Below are positions 22,276-33,680 of a stretch of DNA of 64,000 nucleotides, in pieces. Positions within the stretch are counted from its first letter, which is position 1. The number at the start of each line of letters is the position of its first letter. Source of the stretch: Platerodrilus igneus (lineage: Eukaryota; Arthropoda; Insecta; Coleoptera; Lycidae); assembly GCA_036346225.1 (NCBI GenBank), contig JARFIW010000942.1, positions 2,191,001-2,255,000 of the forward strand, in the 5' to 3' direction. The position numbers and the translations under genes are program-made. The notes beneath the pieces were generated by a model, which did not search any database, was not told the origin of the DNA, and saw only the letters and a list, made by a program, of their open reading frames with translations.

Positions 22276-22530
22276 TATATAATTCTGTGTAGTTTTACCC
22301 TACTAAAACGTGCCCCACAAATTGGGTGCCATAATTCTGTGGAGTTTTACCTCTGGAACGTCTCTAGAATCATGCCCCACTGTTGAGCCGTCATAATTCT
22401 TTGAAAATCGAGCCCCAGCGTTGGGCTGACAATTCTGTGATGTTTTACTTGTAACTACTCGAGCCCCTATGTTGGGCTGACATAATTCTGTGTCGTTTTA
22501 GCTCTGGAACGCCTCTGGAATCATGCTCTC
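22276..22530 (-). repeat. PBS-like module array, copy 3
   Basis: Four to five minus-strand modules follow the pattern CACAGAATTA then a PBS-like core: TGTCAGCCCAACATAGGGGC, TGTCAGCCCAACGCTGGGGC, TGACGGCTCAACAGTGGGGC and TGGCACCCAATTTGTGGGGC. Spacing is about 60-75 bp with shared linkers such as TCTGGAACG-CTCTGGAATCATG on the plus strand. The cores align with the tRNA-Lys primer-binding consensus. Confidence 0.65.
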
Positions 22531-24368
22531 GGCTGCTCCCAATAATACCTATTACTCAAATTAATTATTGACACGTACCTGTTACAACCAAAAACTTCCG
22601 CTCAATATCCTCATGCTGAAACCTAAATAGAAATTCACACCAATCACACATTCAAAAATAACTCAATTGACCAAATATATCACACTCTATTTAAATTAGA
22701 TCCATAGTACATATTAAAACACCATTCCTTTAGGTACATTCATAAAGGTCAATAATTTTATAACAATAATCATGCAAATTGATAACTTTTTAAATACATA
22801 TATTTTTATTAAAGTAAGAGGGCGTTCCTCATACCTTACGGTACCCTTTTGTCTTAGCATGAGCTCATAATAAAACTCTACAACTGTGCATATAAATTTC
22901 CTGCACTACCAAATATCAGTAAGCCCTCTATACATCTTTACAACATTTGGTTATCTGTAAATTCATTAATTATTTTCAAAAATCAATTTTCTTTTAAAGT
23001 CTCATAAATGTCTGTTCATAAAATATCAAATAATAATAAAAACACATCAAACTCAAATCCAAATAATCACAAACACCATAAAAATATTCACCACTCAATG
23101 TTCTATTCTATCACTTACCTGGTTTTATCTTCTAAATGTGCTCCACCACCTAGCTCCTTGGGGATGCTGCCGTCTAGTAGATTCCCAGTCCATCAGCTAA
23201 CTCCCTGGTTCCATTACCATATCTGCCATGCATACCGCTGTTTACAATTTCCATTCCAAAAATTCCAATCTCCAAAATTAACTTTTATTATTCAAACATC
23301 GCTTTTTTCATCATCCAAACAATTTCAAATTCTAATATTTCCGTCCACTCTCTGCCAGTGATTAAATAAGTAAAATTCGCCCCCCCCCCTCCATTTTAAA
23401 TTGGCACGTACGCTTATACACCCATTCCTATAATTCCTGAAAATCTTTTCTAACCGCTCGTTGTTCCAGCAAAAAACCCCTAACGAACCTCGGATTTTTG
23501 TGAATTTTCATAATGATCATAACAATACTCGGTAAATCGCTTCAAACCGTCCACCGTTGTTCTAATTTAGCCTCTACATTTTTATTTGTCAACGCCTCCA
23601 ACTTGAACAAATATGTCTCATCCCTCTTGTATCTATAGCTTTATTTCACACATGTCTCCACTAGCTGGATCTCTGTCCTTCTTGTACAATTGACACCAAT
23701 CACCTTGCTTGGCTCCATTCTCCCATATTTTAACAGACGCGTGTTTGCTTTTAAATATCCTTGAAATGATTGATTTTATTTAGGTCTCCCTACTATACTG
23801 CCTCCTGAATTAAGTATACGCATCCCTCTTGTACTCAATACATTTTTATTGTCTTGAACTTTTCTTGGCTCTTTCCTATACTACCTTCAAGATTGAAATC
23901 AACATTTTAACCACCAAACCGCGTTTACATTAATTCCAACGGCTGTTCTTTTCCAATAACCCATTAAAGTTTGTTTGTTGCCAAGCTTACCAAGAAATAT
24001 TATCTCCCCTACTTGTTTTGTTTTAAACGTGTTGGATTTTACGTTTGAAAATAGAAATGTTATTTTAACACCTGCTCTACGCCTTTAGATTTTCATATAA
24101 CACTTTACTACAAATTTAAATACGTTAGAATGATTTTACCCCAATTATTATTTATTATGCCCTATATTTACCACAAGTATTATGTTACATTATCCTTGGC
24201 TAAATTAAATTGACCCTACATTATTATACACTACTTAAGCTACAAAAAATAATTGTTAAAAATATTCCAACTCCCTAACTGAATAAATTTATTTTATCTT
24301 ATCCAAAAGCTCTCAACATATGAGTTCACTCGTGCCCTTATATATCCCAATGACCCCTTAATTACACG

Positions 24369-24371
<3 letters not shown>
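22531..24371. other. Stretch without recognisable gene
   Basis: AT-rich. A 117-codon plus frame (23008-23361) is Asn/His/Ser-biased low-complexity and not convincing. The minus strand at about 23118-23240 shows a GC-richer patch ending in AAAACCAG followed by GTAAGTG, a good donor consensus, but its frames contain stops. A poly-C run lies at 23382-23392. Confidence 0.35.

Positions 24372-24407
<36 letters not shown>
24372..24407. repeat. (TA)n at left edge of Penelope palindrome
   Basis: TA tract mirrored by the one at 27779-27816 on the other side of the inverted structure. Confidence 0.9.
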
Positions 24408-24411
<4 letters not shown>

Positions 24412-24419
24412 GATTAACG

Positions 24420-25016
24420 ACCTCCTTTTTGATAATTGATTATAATTATGTTTGTGGGTGTTAGGTCTGCTGGGGTAAAAGGAAACTCTTTTTTATGGTC
24501 TAAATTTTCGCATATATTTAATGCTTTGTCAAAGGCAATAACTAAAAAGTAATACAACTATTATAAAGACACTGGTAGTAATAAGCGTTACTTACATTGA
24601 GATTAATAAAAATTAGCTTCCATAAATAAATTTAAACTAAGTTCCTTTATATAATCTTATAAAATTGAATTGAATAAAATTTTTTTAAGTATAAATAAAA
24701 TATTGGCTTGACATAGATAAAATTTTTGACAGAATGCTAATGAATAGTTGGAAAAGTTGATTTTGCTAAAGAATTAGAATAAAAAAGAAACGTACTTGTG
24801 TAAATAAGCGGTGTTATATATACACATGTATATTTGAATATTATGTAAATGCATATGAATTAATATACATATATGTATTCTCTTACACATAAATACATTT
24901 TTAAAGATATATATTCATATATATAAACTAATTTTCTATATAGATGTGCAAACACACACACAGACACACATAATATATACATACACACACATACATGTAC
25001 CAATACATATACATAA

Positions 25017-25055
<39 letters not shown>

Positions 25056-25381
25056 ATCTATATATAAATATATATATATATATACATACATGTACCAATA
25101 CATATACATATATATATATATATGTATGTATATGTATTGGTACATGTATGTGTGTGTATGTATATATTATGTGTGTCTGTGTGTGTTTGCACATCTATAT
25201 AGAAAATTAGTTTATATATATGAATATATATCTTTAAAAATGTATTTATGTGTAAGAGAATACATATATGTATATCAATTCATATGCATTTACATAATAT
25301 TCAAATATACATGTGTATATATAACACCGCTTATTTACACAAGTACGTTTCTTTTTTATTCTAATTCTTTAGCAAAATCAA

Positions 25382-25444
<63 letters not shown>

Positions 25445-25500
25445 TTTTGCATACACATATGCATACATATATACACAAACATATACACACACATATATAC
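24420..25500. repeat. Left flank of Penelope palindrome (inverted and direct 3' tail copies)
   Basis: 24420-25080 is the reverse complement of 27200-27800. 25135-25380 repeats part of the same sequence in direct orientation, so 24745-25380 is itself a palindrome centred near 25115. Landmarks are the TTGGAAAAGTTGATTTTGC and ACACCGCTTATTTACACAAG phrases. TA tracts lie at 25021-25062 and 25383-25444. No real coding; tandem Tyr/Ile frames here are translations of TA/CA repeats. Confidence 0.85.
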
Positions 25501-25674
25501 ATATAAACAGACCATATAAATCCAAACAAATATATAAAAAAAAGAGAGAGAGAGAAAGATATGTAAATGGTAATTAAATATGATTTGTTTTAGATTTAAA
25601 CTTAAATTTTTAAAGATAAGAATATATGCAACTAAGATTATCTATATCCTTTTTATTATTTAATGTTTGTGAGT

Positions 25675-26142
25675 TCATGTAAATGTGACACATTCCAGAA
25701 ATGTTCTTTTTGATTTATTCTGTTCAATTTGTAAAATTGTCGGATTATTAAAATCTATTTTATGCTCTTTGTCTAAGACGTGTGTTGTGAGGGCAAAAGC
25801 TTTTGGTTTTACTCTTATATCGCTTTTGTGTTGTGTTATCCTTTGTTTTAAATTTTGAGATGTTTGTCCTATGTATATATGATCACAATCTAAACAATTT
25901 AATTTATATATTACGTTTCTTTGATCTAAATAGTTGGTTCTATCTTTAATTTTTGAAAATAATTTATGTATAGTGGTTACATTTCTTTTTGTAATTTTAA
26001 TTTTACTATCTTTAAATCTTTTCATTAATTTCTCAGTTAAGCCTTCTATGTAAGGAAGAGATTTGTAACTTTGTACTAGGTCATTATTAATAAGTTTGTT
26101 TGATTCTTTATTTTTATTATATTTGCTTCCTTGATTGAACAA
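25675..26142 (-). pseudogene. Penelope-like GIY-YIG endonuclease, inverted copy
   Basis: Minus-strand C-terminus of a Penelope-like element: NVIYKLNCLDCDHIYIGQTS is the Penelope version of the GIY-YIG start with its CxxC zinc pair, followed by LKQRITQHKSDIR (with the catalytic-region Arg) and FLECVT. It is nearly the same protein as the plus-strand copy at 26525-27094. Homology between the two begins at 26161 (minus) and 26499 (plus), leaving a 337-bp spacer. It loses frame at its last residues relative to the other copy (FLECVTFT against FLEMCHIY). The RT is absent, so the copy is 5'-truncated. Confidence 0.88.
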
Positions 26143-26164
26143 TAAATTATTTATTAACGAACAT

Positions 26165-27094
26165 TCTGACAGCTATTCCTAAGGATAAAATAAACGACAC
26201 TTTAGAAGCATTTAATAAATACAACAAAAATCTCAAAATTTACAATAGAAGTAGAAACCAATAATTCAGTCCCATTTTTAGATTCACTAGTAATCAGACA
26301 AAACAACAACCAAATTATCACTCATTGGTATATCAAACCTAGTAGCTCGGGTCGGTACTTAAATTATCATTCTTATCACTCATTTAATATAAAAGTTAAC
26401 TTCATTTTAGAATTAAAATCTAGAATTAAACGAATTTCACATCCTTCTTTATACCAAAAAAATTTAAAAATACTTAAAGACTTTTAAACGAAATGACTAT
26501 CCGAGTTCGTTAATAAATAATTTATTGTTCAATCAAGGAAGCAAATATAATAAAAATAAAGAATCAAACAAACTTATTAATAACGACCTAGTACAAAGTT
26601 ACAAATCTCTTCCTTACATAGAAGACTTAACTGAGAAATTAATGAAAATATTTAAAGATAGTAAAATTAAAATTGCAAAAAGAAATGTAACCACTATACA
26701 TAAATTATATTCAAAAATTAAAGATAAAATAAACCATTTAGATCAAAGAAACGTAATATATAAATTAAATTGTTTAGATTGTGATCATATATACATAGGA
26801 CAAACATCTCAAAATTTAAAACAAAGAATAACACAACACAAAAGCGATATAAGAGTAAAACCAAAAGCTTGCGCCCTCACAACACACGTCTTAGACAAAG
26901 AGCATAAAATAGATTTTAATAATCCGACAATTTTACAAATTGAACAGAATAAATCAAAAAGAACATTTCTGGAAATGTGTCACATTTACATGAACTCAAA
27001 AACATTAAATAATAAAAAGGATATAGATAATCTTAGTTGCATATACTCTTATCTTTTAAAATTTAAGTTTAAATCTAAAACACATCATATTTAA
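26165..27094 (+). pseudogene. Penelope-like RT C-terminus and GIY-YIG endonuclease
   Basis: Plus-strand partner. 26165-26500 encodes the end of the Penelope RT region in pieces: AIPKDKINDTLEAFNKY, NNSVPFLDSLVIR, WYIKPSSSGRYLNYHS and RIKRISHPSLY, with frame breaks. 26525-27094 is an open frame of 189 residues with the endonuclease: VIYKLNCLDCDHIYIGQTS, LKQRITQHK, then FLEMCHIYMNS with the Glu of the GIY-YIG core. The RT palm is missing. Penelope elements use this nuclease for integration. The open frame is intact, but the element as a whole is truncated. Confidence 0.9.
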
Positions 27095-27104
27095 TTACCA
27101 TTTA

Positions 27105-27777
27105 CATATCTCTCTCTCTCTCTTTTTTTTATATATTTGTTTGGATTTATATGGTCTGTTTATATGTATGTATATGTGTATATGGGTATGCATATGTATA
27201 TACATATATATTACATGTATGTGTGTGTGTATGTATATATTATGTGTGTCTGTGTGTGTGTGTTTGCACATCTATAGAGAAAATTAGTTTACATATATGA
27301 ATATATATCTTTAAAAATGTATTTATGTGTAAGAGTATACATATATGTATATTAATTCATATACATTTACATGATATTCAGATATACATGTGAATATATA
27401 ACACCGCTTATTTACACAAGTACGTTTCTTTTTTATTCTAATTCTTTAGCAAAATCAACTTTTCCAACTATTCATTAGCATTCTGTCAAAAATTTTATTT
27501 ATGTCAAGCCGATATTTTATTTATACTTAAAAAATTTTTATTCAATTCAATTTTATAAGATTATATAAAGGAACTTAGTTTAAATTTATTTATGGAAGCT
27601 AATTTTTATTAATCTCAATGTAAGCAACGCTTATTACTACCAGTGTCTTTATAATAGTTGTATTACTTTTTAGTTATTGCCTTTGACAAAGCATTAAATA
27701 TATGCAAAAATTTAGGCCATAAAAAAGAGTTTTCTTTTACCCCAGCAGACCTAATACCCACAAACATAACTATAATC

Positions 27778-27816
<39 letters not shown>
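27105..27816. repeat. Right flank of Penelope palindrome (3' tail)
   Basis: (CT)n at 27109-27123 mirrors the (GA)n at 25544-25558. The tail then matches the left flank in reverse complement to about 27800 and ends in a (TA)n tract (27779-27816). Confidence 0.85.
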
Positions 27817-27821
<5 letters not shown>

Positions 27822-28257
27822 GTATTAAAAAATTAACAACTTGTTTAAAGGAAGTAACAAAATTACGATCCTTTGCAAATGATTTAGAAATAAGAATTGC
27901 AGATTCTCCGACAGCCTGCCATTGAAAATTTTATTGCGGTCATTTATCAACGTAAATGTATTGTAAATAATGCAACTACTTACCTTGCACGGTATTGAAT
28001 TATATTAATAATTTTTGCATTTTGTATTTGAAAAAAAAATTTATCTAAGCAAGTACAAAAATACTTTTCCTAGGTAGAAAATATTTTGATAACATTATTC
28101 TTTAATTTAAATCAGCATTTCGTAAAAAAAACTATTAAGAAGTAAAAACTTTATGGTTGCAAAATTTTTGGGTACGTTAGTAATTTTTGTGACTAAATCT
28201 AGACATAGATTTTTGGGGATAACATCAAAATGAGGCATTTGTAATAATATTACTCAC
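27817..28257. other. Stretch without recognisable gene
   Basis: AT-rich. If the exon at 28258-28377 is real, this is the start of its first intron (minus strand). Confidence 0.35.
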
Positions 28258-28377
28258 CTTTTTAAGACATTTTGCCTCACACAAGGCCCTAGGAATTTCT
28301 TCTTGCAGCTTTAAGGAAAAATCTAAACACAACACCACACTAAAAAGCAGAAAAGAAATTACAATAATAATTTCCAT
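28258..28377 (-). CDS. Candidate first coding exon of a secreted protein
   Basis: Minus-strand ATG at 28377 opens exactly 40 codons ending at a strong phase-0 donor (AAG then GTGAGT at 28257). The peptide has a textbook signal sequence: MEIIIVISFLLFSVVLC, a hydrophobic core of about 15 residues, then DFSLKLQEEIPRALCEAKCL. The paired cysteines in ALCEAKCL after the signal recall the N-terminus of anosmin-1 (Kallmann) proteins, but that is a resemblance over eight residues, not an identification. No following exon was found in the window; it would lie at lower coordinates, across several kilobases of repeats. Length, codon phase and splice donor together make chance less likely, but cDNA evidence is lacking. 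Confidence 0.4.
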
Positions 28378-29140
28378 GGATAATGTGTAATTTATGGTGA
28401 TTACTATAATTGTAGGTAAACGTATTCGATTAATTTTACATAATGGTTATATTGTTTACTGGAATTTGGAAGGCAAAGCCCGATACTTAGAGGACAATGA
28501 TTTCGTTTCGTACTTATTCAATGTATATATTAAAAGTAAACACGTTTAGCGATTGTTCTTGATAAATCTATACCTTGATTCAGACTAAAAGTGTTTTTTA
28601 TAAAAGATTGATCGGGAATGATTAAAGCTAAGAGTGGGGCAACACTGTAGGATAAAAGCTGGTAAAGTTTTATGAGGTCCACCTTTAAGTCTTTATAAAA
28701 ACTAGGAAAAAAACATTTCCTGTAATTATTATTTTTCAAAATATTCGCTCCTTAAGATTCATAAAATTTTGCATGCATCTAAACTAAGTTTCAAAACATT
28801 TTTCTATTCGAAAGTTTAAAGTAGCATTATTCATAGACAGTGTAGCCCTGTTAATCTAGTAGGTGGTTTCGTTTTGACAACACATTTAATAATAAAATAA
28901 TTTATTCAAGCAATTTGTTATTATTTTCCCAACAGGTTATGGGACTCATTTAAAATGTTAAGAATAAAATAAAGTGGCAATAAAAATTAAACAAATATCA
29001 CAGAACAAAAATTCTAACTTAGGAAGCATAGCATTAAACGCAGTAATTTAATGAATTTACTTCAACTAAATCATAGCAGCCTTTCTAATTAGAAATTTCG
29101 GTTGAATTGTATATTAGAAGAAAAAGGGGTTTTGGAAGTA
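28378..29140. other. Stretch without recognisable gene
   Basis: AT-rich; could hold the promoter and 5' untranslated region of the minus-strand exon candidate. No TATA/initiator pair stood out. Confidence 0.35.
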
Positions 29141-29164
29141 CAGTACACTCGCTATAATATGAAC
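29141..29164 (+). repeat. 5' terminal inverted repeat of pogo/Tigger element
   Basis: CAGTACACTCGCTATAATAT begins right after a TA (29139-29140), the target dinucleotide of Tc1/mariner-pogo elements, and has the CAGT...CTCG-TATAA form typical of Tigger ends. The 3' end was not found; it is missing or too decayed. Confidence 0.65.
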
Positions 29165-29419
29165 ATGCACTGCTATGAACGACTCAGTACTGTGAACAGA
29201 ATAGTTTTACATTGCCTACTCTATAATATGAATATTGTATGCGTTTATAGTATGAACACCGTTGAAACTTGTTTTATTTGTATTCCCAGTCACACTATCC
29301 TGTGCTTTACATATTCAATCGGCGAATTGAGCAGTGTGCACATGGTGTTGAGAGTGAACTTTAGTTTGGTGCTTGCATAATTGTGTATTGCAGTGAATAT
29401 GAAACATTAAACACTTTAA

Positions 29420-30730
29420 AATGGTCAAAGTGAAGGAAAGATCAAAGTGTCTTTCTCTTTCTGAAAAACAAAAATCATAGAAAATGCTAATAGAGGTTTT
29501 AGTGTTACGTTACTGGCTAAGAAATATTGCAAGTCTACAGTATGTTCAATTAAAAACAAAGAAAGAAAAATTGTTGAAATTGTAAACAATACAGTAAAAC
29601 CAACCAAAAAACGTACATCGAAAAAGCTAAATTTCCAAAAATGGAAATGCAACTTTAATAAACGGTTCCTTGTGCAATGCAAAAAAAAATATGTAACTTT
29701 CTGGCAACATGATAAAACAAAAAGCATCACCTTTAGGCGTTAGTTTGAGTGTTGATTTTAATGCCAGCGATGGATAATTGCAACGTTTCTAAGAGCGGAA
29801 TGGAAGGGTTTTAAAGGTAAGTGGGGAAAAATTATCAAGCCAGCCAAAGCTAAGTGGCCCGTTCAAAGAAAAATTACACAAGATGATTAGAGAATATGAT
29901 TTAAACGAGCACCAATTGTATGCTGCTGATGACACTGGGTTGTACTGGTAATTGCTTCCTGATAAAACTTATGTCTGTTTAGCTGAAAAACTGCCCCATG
30001 TACTAAAAATTGCCAAATGGAGAGTACATTTCTTGGCTGTACCAATGCTTCAGGTACACAAAATCAAACCATCAATCAGTGGGACAGTTACAAATCTTAG
30101 ATGCTTTAAGAATATTAACAATCCTGTTATATATTGGAGCACTAAAAATGTACGGATGACAACTCAACTGTTTAAAAACTGGTTTTACCAGCAACATCCC
30201 AGAGGTAGGCTCAAATAAACTTTCATTTAAGTTTTTATGTATACACCAAGTTGCACGTTAATTTCAGATTAAATGCTTTTTAAGCACTCAAAACTTTCAA
30301 CAAAAAGCATTGCTACTTAACAATCCTGTTATATATCGGAGCACTAAAAATGTACGGATGACAACTCAACTGTTTAAAAATTGGTTTTACCAGCAACATC
30401 CCAGAGGTAGGCTCAAATAAACTTTCATTTAAGTTTTTATATATACACCAAGTTGCACGTTAATTTCAGATTAAATGCTTTTTAAGCACTCAAAACTTTC
30501 AACAAAAAGCATTGCTACTTCCAGACAATGCACAGTGTCATCCATTGAATGAAGAATTAAAAACCCGAGATGGAATGATTTTTGTATTGTTTATGCCACC
30601 AAATGTCATCCCTCTAATCCAACCAATCGATCGGAATGCACTGAGAGTTACCAACCTTTACTACAAAAATAGTCTTCTTAGTTCGATCGTTACTAGGGAT
30701 GATGCAGTTGCTGAAAGAAAATTGCATTAA
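29420..30730 (+). pseudogene. pogo/Tigger-like transposase relic
   Basis: Fragments of a CENP-B/jerky-type transposase in order: an N-terminal helix-turn-helix with SLSEKQK, ENANRGFSVTLLAKKYCKS (about 29450-29535), a second DNA-binding part (ASDGWLQRF-type, about 29763), then the DDE-superfamily core with REYDLNEHQLYAADDTGLYW (first Asp, about 29930), KIKPSISG, TTQLFKNWFYQQHP (about 30160), LLLPDNAQCHP (second Asp, about 30520) and MPPNVIPLIQPIDRNALR (third Asp, about 30630). It ends near 30730. At least six frame breaks or stops. A 63-bp GT...AG segment (30205-30267) may be an old intron, though joining across it does not restore frame. A 202-bp tandem duplication lies inside. Family activity is cut-and-paste transposition into TA. 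Confidence 0.85.
30117..30520. repeat. 202-bp tandem duplication inside the transposase
   Basis: 30117-30318 and 30319-30520 are almost identical (a few substitutions such as TATTGG/TATCGG and GTATA/ATATA). The duplication repeats the FKNWFYQQHP coding part, the GT...AG segment and the following coding part, so it arose after the element's insertion and decay had begun. Confidence 0.95.
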
Positions 30731-31689
30731 GAGATGTGGTTATGCATTGTAACGTATTTTTTTCAAGTTAGTTACACATTCCTTATAAATCTAATATCAT
30801 GTTTCGATAATATAAGAATATAATTTACAATTGTCTGATCACTAAAAATAGTTTATTAAGTGTATAATGGATTATGCGCTCCTTCGCTTTCTGTATATAA
30901 GTTACAACACAAATCGTTTGTCTGTCATTTCGACTAGACTTTTCCATTAGCGCTTGAAGAAGTAAGCTGCTCTCCGGAGCATAGAAAAGTCATCATGGTC
31001 AGGCACATGGCCTGGTGCAGATTTCATAAAAGAATTTGATTAACGAATACCTTCGTGTCTTGATGTGATTCCTGACAACTTTTAGTGAAGATTAATTTTT
31101 TATTTTGTATTCCACCATCGATAAAGTTAGTTGATTCCTACAGATGCGACGAATATTGAAGTAATCCATCATTAAAACATGCAATACCACAGAAATAAAG
31201 CTGTAGTTTAAAATTTAGAAAAAATAAAAATTATTGGACACATAACAGAGATTTTATTTGGTTGGATAATATTTTGTTCTGAAGGTTTTTAAAAATTCCA
31301 GCGTAAAATTTAGCATAATGGTATTTTTATTCATGTTGCGTGCATCGCAGATGTGCTTAGATTTGTCGACATCTGACATTGTTTGATACTGGTGAGAACG
31401 TTCAAGTTTTTTTGATTGAACTGTACTTTAAGCATGTGAGTGACTTTTAACCTTTACTTTAATTTGTATTTATTCAAATGTTTTGCGTATGATCAAAGGT
31501 TGATGTACTACTTTGATTTAGTTATTTTGAAATTCATTTTGTAAGAAGCATCCCGTTTTATTCTCGTAACTTTACAAAATTTTAAAGATTGCTCGATTGT
31601 TGCTTGTTATATTTGTTCCACACGCAGACAGTTTTAGCTTCACTAAAAAAATTGTTATTGACATTTGATGTCAAAAATATCTAGTTATT
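30731..31689. other. Stretch without recognisable gene
   Basis: May include the 3' noncoding end of the pogo-like element. No terminal inverted repeat complementary to 29141-29164 was seen. Confidence 0.35.
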
Positions 31690-31790
31690 CAATAGGATTA
31701 CCACGCCAAGACTTTTGAATTTAAGGCGCGAAAACTTCCGCACATCAAAATTAAGCTAAAAAATGTTTAGTGCCAATTTGGCATGTAACA
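31690..31790. repeat. Interspersed repeat B, copy 3 (end only)
   Basis: The last 80-100 bases (GGCGCG-AAA, AAATTAAGCTAAA, TGCCAATTTGGCATGTAACA) match the ends of the copies at 9936 and 18023. Confidence 0.6.
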
Positions 31791-33640
31791 ACCTTCTTAC
31801 AATAAATACGCTTTCTAATAATTTGTAATTTCAAGTCTATTTGCTTTAAAACGAAAAGTTTATTCTATAAATTAAATAGTCTATATCCTGTTTTAGGTCT
31901 CCGTGAACTTGCTATACATTGCGATAGCGTGTAATTACTTTCTCTATTGTCTCAATCTAAAACTCGTTGAAATAATGGATCATACTTATTTGTTAAGTTT
32001 TGTTTCACGTTTCTAATCATATATGATAACGCGAGGATTGAAGTTCGAATTCTTGTTATTTAAACAATTTCAATTTGATTCTGCAGTTCGTCCTTATATT
32101 TTCTAAACTACTCGTCCTATTACTTCAAGAGCGATGCACGTTTTTTTTTTATAAGAAATGTAGATCTTGGGTGTATCGGTAAGACACTCTTTTTAGCTCT
32201 TAGCTGGAGGCCAAATTGTTTTATGTAGGCCCGATTATTCTTTTTATGTAGAACCAACTGCGCTGGTTATGTGTTCTGCTGTTGCAGTGATTGTCGCAGT
32301 GCTCAACATCTGTCGACCGTGGTGATGTTGCATGTGGATGCAAGCACCCTGACGCTTAGCTGATTCACCTTCGTGGGTGCAATGGGCACACGATAGTATC
32401 ATGGCACATAAAGGTATGTTGTGATAATAAAAAAACATTAACAATTTTAACTTATTTAAAAAAAAAATAACACTCTTTATTCAACAAACATTTTTAGAAG
32501 AAACAAAATGAAGGTTAACTCTAGCAATACTAATAATTGGATGTGATTAATACATGCTTATTGTGAACAGAGGGACAAATATAAATGTTTCATTACAACC
32601 TGTCCATCGTACTTCAATAGAATAATGCAATTCACAACATGACAAACCTCTTTATAAAAATAATAAATGATCTTAAATTTACAGTCAATTGCACATACAA
32701 GAACGCATGGTTCTTAGGTGCATTGACCTCAGTATTTTATAATAATAAAATTTTTATAACATAATATGTACAACATACAATGTAAAAGTGTAAAATATAT
32801 CATGTATATCTTGTATATAGAGAATAATAAATTGTATTGTATAGTCTTGCCATATATCAAGAGCACCCATTTTTTTCTACTTTTGTTGTTAGTGCGTCGA
32901 TGGAGCTCCATAGTACTTTATTAAATGATTACTAGAATTTGTTCTACCGTTAATATTTTTACTTTAACACCCTGGTGTTATGAGAAAGTATAAATAGTAA
33001 TTTTTCTTTTCTTTCTTTTATTAATGAATTCTACATGTTAAACAAAATGCGCACTTCGTACGTCAATTCTTAAAATTTGTTCTTTGTAATATAACTATTT
33101 ATTTATTTTTTTGTTGATTTAAACGGATTTCTTTTTTAATTAATTTTTATTGTAAATAGAAAAATCGATGACGATGAATTTTTTTGTGTTACTGGGAATC
33201 CCCCCTCCCCTCAACACATTGGTAGTTCGCCTTGTGTTTCTACGTTTCTTGTGTTCTGTTTTGTCATCGTGATTCGTGCAGGTCATCACGGTAAGTATCC
33301 TTTGTATTTCTGTCTGACGCAAGTTTTGTATTCCCCAATTTACCTATATATCAAATAATAGAATCTAATAGGAATTATTAGAAATTGTTAAATAAATCAT
33401 AAGTCAACTGCAACAATGTAATACAAGGATAAACCAGACAGGTTATTAACAGTTCATGAGAACGGATATAAAACTTTGTATCCGAAATGACAGTGATACT
33501 GTAGGTGGCAGGTCACAGACGGTTAAGATATCACAATTACCTAGAAATAAGATTGAAACAATGTAACAAAGTGTAGAATTAAGAGTAAAGCAGACATGAG
33601 ATCTGCAAGTTCCCACAGCCATGTGAGTGGGTAGGGATAT
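31791..33640. other. Stretch without recognisable gene
   Basis: AT-rich, no convincing coding frame. A GC-richer patch at 32255-32410 has frames on both strands but no recognisable protein. Confidence 0.35.
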
Positions 33641-33680
33641 TATAAAAAGCCAGGGAGCCTCAGTTGACAGCAGTCAGTCT
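33641..33680 (+). promoter_or_regulatory. TATA box with arthropod-type initiator
   Basis: TATAAAAA at 33641-33648 and TCAGTC at 33674-33679, about 35 bp apart, in a GC-richer setting. This is the layout of LTR promoters in Gypsy-like elements. No LTR partner was found, so it may be a solo LTR or a host promoter. The adjacent 33681-34431 shows no gene I can name. Confidence 0.35.

Noticed and set aside
24936..25506. Long Tyr/Ile/His-rich open frames on both strands
   Set aside because: They are translations of (TA)n, (CA)n and ATAC-type tracts inside the Penelope palindrome; no domain and mirrored on both strands.
29425..29730. 101-codon hydrophobic minus-strand frame
   Set aside because: Antisense of the pogo/Tigger helix-turn-helix region on the plus strand.
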